From an uncultured Acidimicrobiales bacterium (GTDB taxonomy: Bacteria > Actinomycetota > Acidimicrobiia > Acidimicrobiales > Aldehydirespiratoraceae): 7,463 nt of DNA. Location: the NCBI GenBank assembly GCA_938091985.1, contig CALKOE010000089.1, positions 1 to 7,463 of the forward strand, in the 5' to 3' direction. This document shows, piece by piece, positions 5,076-7,463 of this stretch. The translations under genes and the position numbers were made by a program. Each line of letters opens with the position of its first letter. Position 1 is the first letter of the stretch. The notes below the pieces were generated by a model, which worked only from the letters and a program-made list of their open reading frames with translations, was not told the DNA's origin and made no database searches.

Positions 5076-6070
5076 TGCCGCCGCTGTTCGACACCGAGTT
5101 CGAACCACACCACGGAGAGTTGGTCGACGTCTCCCCGTTGTTGCGTCGGATCGTCTGCGACAACCCGTCGAAGTTCACCTTTCACGGCACGGGCACCTAT
5201 GTGATCGGTCGCGGTGAGGTGGCGGTGGTCGATCCGGGCCCTCGCGACGAGCAACACGTGGCAAACCTGATCGCGGCGCTCAAGGGCGAGACGGTGCGCG
5301 AGATCCTGATCACCCACACGCACGGCGACCACTCCCCTTCGGCCCGTGCGCTCGCCGATGCCACCGGTGCCCCGATCCTCGGCTTCGGGCCCCACCCGAC
5401 CAGCGCAACCAGCGAGGGCGATGAAGACGCGGCCGACGACAGCGACTGGGACACTGGCGAGGAGCGCGAGGAACTCAACGACGAAGAGAAGGCGAAGGCT
5501 GCCAGCGATCACGAGAAGCACCGGCCCGACATCGACTTCACACCCAACCATCGATTGGCGCACGGCGATGTCGTCGAAGGACCCGGTTGGACCATCGAGG
5601 CGCTGCACACGCCAGGCCACATCTCGAATCACTTGTGCTTCGCTCTGGCCGAGGAGAAGGCCGTGCTCTCAGGCGATCACGTGATGGGCTGGTCGACCAC
5701 CATCATCCCGCCGCCCGATGGCGACCTCCGCGAATACATGTCGTCGCTTCAGATCCTTCTCGACCGCGATGACGAGCGGCTCTACCCCACCCACGGCGGA
5801 GCGATCACAAAGCCTGCGGCCTACATGAAGGCGCTCCACGATCATCGTCTGTTGCGAACCCAGCAGATCGTGCAGCAGCTCGAAGCCGGCCCCCGCTCGG
5901 TCCGCGAAATCGTTGCCGTGCTGTACTCCGCCGTAGCCCGTGAACTCTGGCGCCCCGCGGCACGCTCGGTGATCGCTCACCTCGTCGCACTGAACTATGA
6001 CGGGCTTGCTCGACCGGTGATCGACAGCGAGTCGGCGATGGCCACGAAGACCACCTGGCAGCTCGCCTAA
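5075..6070 (+). CDS. MBL-fold metallo-hydrolase with C-terminal winged-helix-like region (LACTB2-like)
   Basis: This 331-aa cytoplasmic protein has the metallo-beta-lactamase motifs HTHGDH (81-86), HTPGH (178-182), SGDH (199-202) and THGG (239-242), enough for a two-zinc hydrolytic site. The PPPDGDLREYMSSLQILL stretch after SGDH, and the C-terminal part (about 255-315) with Q-Q-L-E-AGPRSVREIVAVLY, match the LACTB2-like branch with its winged-helix tail. Characterised members cut RNA or hydrolyse thioesters, and which applies here cannot be told. Residues about 113-154 form an acidic, low-complexity insertion inside the catalytic domain. Translation starts at the ATG whose A is the last base of the preceding TGA. 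No strong Shine-Dalgarno sequence is visible, so re-initiation is likely. It is the last operon gene, ending 2 bp from the convergent transporter gene. ETHE1-type persulfide dioxygenase is less likely because of the tail and motif context. Confidence 0.87.
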   Translation: MPPLFDTEFEPHHGELVDVSPLLRRIVCDNPSKFTFHGTGTYVIGRGEVAVVDPGPRDEQHVANLIAALKGETVREILITHTHGDHSPSARALADATGAPILGFGPHPTSATSEGDEDAADDSDWDTGEEREELNDEEKAKAASDHEKHRPDIDFTPNHRLAHGDVVEGPGWTIEALHTPGHISNHLCFALAEEKAVLSGDHVMGWSTTIIPPPDGDLREYMSSLQILLDRDDERLYPTHGGAITKPAAYMKALHDHRLLRTQQIVQQLEAGPRSVREIVAVLYSAVARELWRPAARSVIAHLVALNYDGLARPVIDSESAMATKTTWQLA

Positions 6071-6072
6071 CG

Positions 6073-7077
6073 TCAGACGCTGACCGAGACCTCGACGGGG
6101 TGGTGACAGGCGAAGTAGTGATCCTGCTCGCCGATCCGCTGCATCTGCGGCTCTTCGGTAAAGCAGATGTCGGTCGCGTGCTGGCATCGGGTGTTGAACC
6201 GACAGCCAGAAGGCGGATTGATAGGCGACGGGAGCTCCCCGTCGATATCGCCATCGCTCGGATCGACGGTGGGCGCGGGCTCGGGGATCGAGGCCAGCAG
6301 TGCCCGGGTGTAGGGGTGCCGCGGGTGCTCGTAGAGCTCATCGGCGTTGCCGATCTCACAGGCCTTGCCCAGGTACATCACGATGATGCGGTCGGAGACG
6401 TTCTTCACCACGGACAGGTCGTGGCTGATGAAGAGAAGCGTGAGCCCGTAGCGCTGCTTCATGTCCTCTAGCAGATTGAGGACCTGCGCCTGCACCGACA
6501 CGTCGAGGGCCGAGACGGGCTCGTCGCAGATGAGCACCTTCGGGTCGAGCGCGAGGGCTCGAGCGATACCGATGCGCTGGCACTGACCACCAGAGAACTG
6601 GTGCGGGCGGCGGTCGCCGAACTTCGGGTCGATGCCCACGGCAACCATGAGCTCTTCGATGCGATCCTGGGACCACGAACCCTGCTCGTCACCCCAGACC
6701 GCCAGACCTTCGGAGATCACGTCTCGGATCTTGCGGCGAGGGTTGAGCGACGAGATCGGATCCTGGAAGATCATCTGTAGGTCGGGACGGATCTTGCGAA
6801 GCGCCTCGCCTTCGAGGTCTGCCAGGTTGTGGCCCTGATAGTCGATCGAGCCGCTCTTGATCGAGTTCAGTCGGATGATCGACTTTGCGACCGTCGACTT
6901 TCCACAACCCGACTCGCCCACGATGCCGAGGGTCTCTCCTTCGGCAACGTCGAACGAGATGCCGCTGACAGCGTGGACCACCGCGCCGCGGCCTACCGGG
7001 AACTCGACCTCGAGGTCAGTGACCGTGAGGAGGACGTTGGGATCGTCACGCAGTGGGGCGTGTCCGGCACCGGCCAT
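6073..7077 (-). CDS. oppF: Oligopeptide/dipeptide ABC transporter ATP-binding protein, OppF/DppF type
   Basis: This 334-aa ATPase powers uptake of peptides, or of related solutes such as nickel or sugars in some relatives, at the inner face of the membrane. Visible parts are Walker A GESGCGKST (54-62), Q-loop Gln105, the signature FSGGQCQR (161-168), Walker B VLICDEPVSALD (181-192) and switch His219. The C-terminal oligopeptide-transporter domain follows, with HPRHPYTRALL (251-261), PSPINPPSGC (283-292) and four cysteines, Cys292-x5-Cys298-x6-Cys305-x18-Cys324. ATG at 7077 is chosen over the longer open frame to 7284. It sits in a TGATG overlap with the upstream ATPase stop and has a GGAGG 9 bases upstream, and the extra N-terminal residues would be arginine-rich shadow sequence. 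Permease and binding-protein genes would lie beyond the right edge. The substrate cannot be deduced. Confidence 0.93.
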   Translation of the reverse strand: MAGAGHAPLRDDPNVLLTVTDLEVEFPVGRGAVVHAVSGISFDVAEGETLGIVGESGCGKSTVAKSIIRLNSIKSGSIDYQGHNLADLEGEALRKIRPDLQMIFQDPISSLNPRRKIRDVISEGLAVWGDEQGSWSQDRIEELMVAVGIDPKFGDRRPHQFSGGQCQRIGIARALALDPKVLICDEPVSALDVSVQAQVLNLLEDMKQRYGLTLLFISHDLSVVKNVSDRIIVMYLGKACEIGNADELYEHPRHPYTRALLASIPEPAPTVDPSDGDIDGELPSPINPPSGCRFNTRCQHATDICFTEEPQMQRIGEQDHYFACHHPVEVSVSV

Positions 7078-7463
7078 CAGGAACTCCCTCCGGCGTAGCC
7101 GGTGATCGGCAACCCCGTGGCGGTCTGTCCGGCGGCGACGTTGGAAGCCAGCGCCTCGCGGCCGCGGTCGGTATTGGCCGGATGGAAACAGGCGAACTCG
7201 TGCATGCCCTTGACTCCCTGGCTCTCGGGAATGGCCTCGAGGCAGTCGGCCTGAGCGAAGCGGCAGCGCGGTGCATAGGCGCACTGCACCGGCGGGTTGA
7301 TGAGCTCGGGCGGGCGGCCCGGGATCGGTTCGAGCCGCGTGTGACTCGGCTGCTCGACACGGGGAATCGTGCGCAGCAGGGCGTCGGTGTAGGGGTGGCG
7401 CGAGTCGCCGAACAGCGTCTCGGTCTTGGACCGTTCGACGATGCGCCCGGCGTACATCACCGC
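7077..7463 (-). CDS. oppD: C-terminal part of an OppD/DppD-type ABC transporter ATP-binding protein (partial)
   Basis: An open frame enters from the right edge and stops with TGA at 7079-7077, giving 128 residues. The first visible residues, AVMYAGRIVE, directly follow the switch-histidine region in this family, so the catalytic domain lies outside the window. HPYTDALLRTIP (23-34) and GRPPELINPPVQC (49-61) are the hallmark of the oligopeptide-transporter C-terminal domain. Cys61-x5-Cys67-x6-Cys74 and Cys92 form the same four-cysteine pattern as in the following ATPase. After the last motif there is an extra tail of about 30 residues rich in Ala, Gly and Ser. It forms the usual D/F heterodimer pair with the downstream gene, and its stop overlaps that gene's start by one base. 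Confidence 0.9.
   Translation of the reverse strand, partial: AVMYAGRIVERSKTETLFGDSRHPYTDALLRTIPRVEQPSHTRLEPIPGRPPELINPPVQCAYAPRCRFAQADCLEAIPESQGVKGMHEFACFHPANTDRGREALASNVAAGQTATGLPITGYAGGSS
7087..7091 (-). promoter_or_regulatory. Shine-Dalgarno sequence of the OppF-type ATPase gene
   Basis: GGAGG on the minus strand, part of GGAGGGAG at 7091-7084, lies 9 bases upstream of the ATG at 7077. It settles that start against the 69-codon upstream extension of the open frame. Confidence 0.7.

Noticed and set aside
6072..6084. Hairpin GTCAG-ACG-CTGAC as an intrinsic terminator
   Set aside because: The stem is only 5 bp with a 3-base loop and no T tract on either strand, so it is too weak to annotate.
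7078..7284. N-terminal extension of the OppF-type ATPase up to 7284
   Set aside because: It would overlap the well-supported C-terminal domain of the upstream ATPase and encode an arginine-rich stretch. The ATG at 7077 has a good ribosome site and a TGATG junction.

Overview
The window looks like chromosomal DNA of a high-GC actinobacterium. Coding regions are GC-rich with strong third-position G/C bias, genes overlap tightly, and several proteins have an actinobacterial flavour. A marine or soil Acidimicrobiia lineage is my best guess, but the sequence alone does not prove it. No mobile elements, RNA genes or CRISPR arrays were seen.

Left edge (1-592). The last 38 codons of a plus-strand membrane protein end at 118 and resemble the end of an EamA/DMT-type transporter. 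A convergent small minus-strand gene of 86 aa follows (134-394). Then comes an AT-richer spacer of about 200 bp (395-592). It holds an imperfect tandem repeat of a dyad-symmetric element plus two copies of the palindrome TTGGCCAA, and is the likely control region of the downstream operon.

Centre (593-6070). Six plus-strand genes are packed head to tail with overlaps of 1 or 4 bp and one 13-bp gap. In order they are an APS reductase (cysH), precorrin-2 dehydrogenase/siroheme synthase (sirC/CysG-B type), uroporphyrinogen-III methyltransferase (cobA/CysG-A type), a siroheme [4Fe-4S] sulfite reductase, a DUF4202-family protein of unknown function, and a metallo-beta-lactamase-fold hydrolase with a C-terminal winged-helix-like region. 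The first four form a coherent module: CysH reduces APS to sulfite, the two siroheme proteins make the cofactor, and the sulfite reductase uses it to make sulfide for cysteine. The last two genes are tied to the module by position and probable translational coupling, but their roles are unknown.

Right edge (6073-7463). On the minus strand, ending 2 bp after the operon, is the tail of an oligopeptide/dipeptide ABC transporter operon: a complete OppF/DppF-type ATPase, preceded by the C-terminal part of an OppD/DppD-type ATPase that runs off the window.

The points most worth a second look are the duplicated operator-like element before cysH, the sulfite reductase with a complete cluster-type cysteine tetrad in both pseudo-symmetric halves, and the DUF4202 plus MBL-hydrolase pair coupled to sulfur assimilation.
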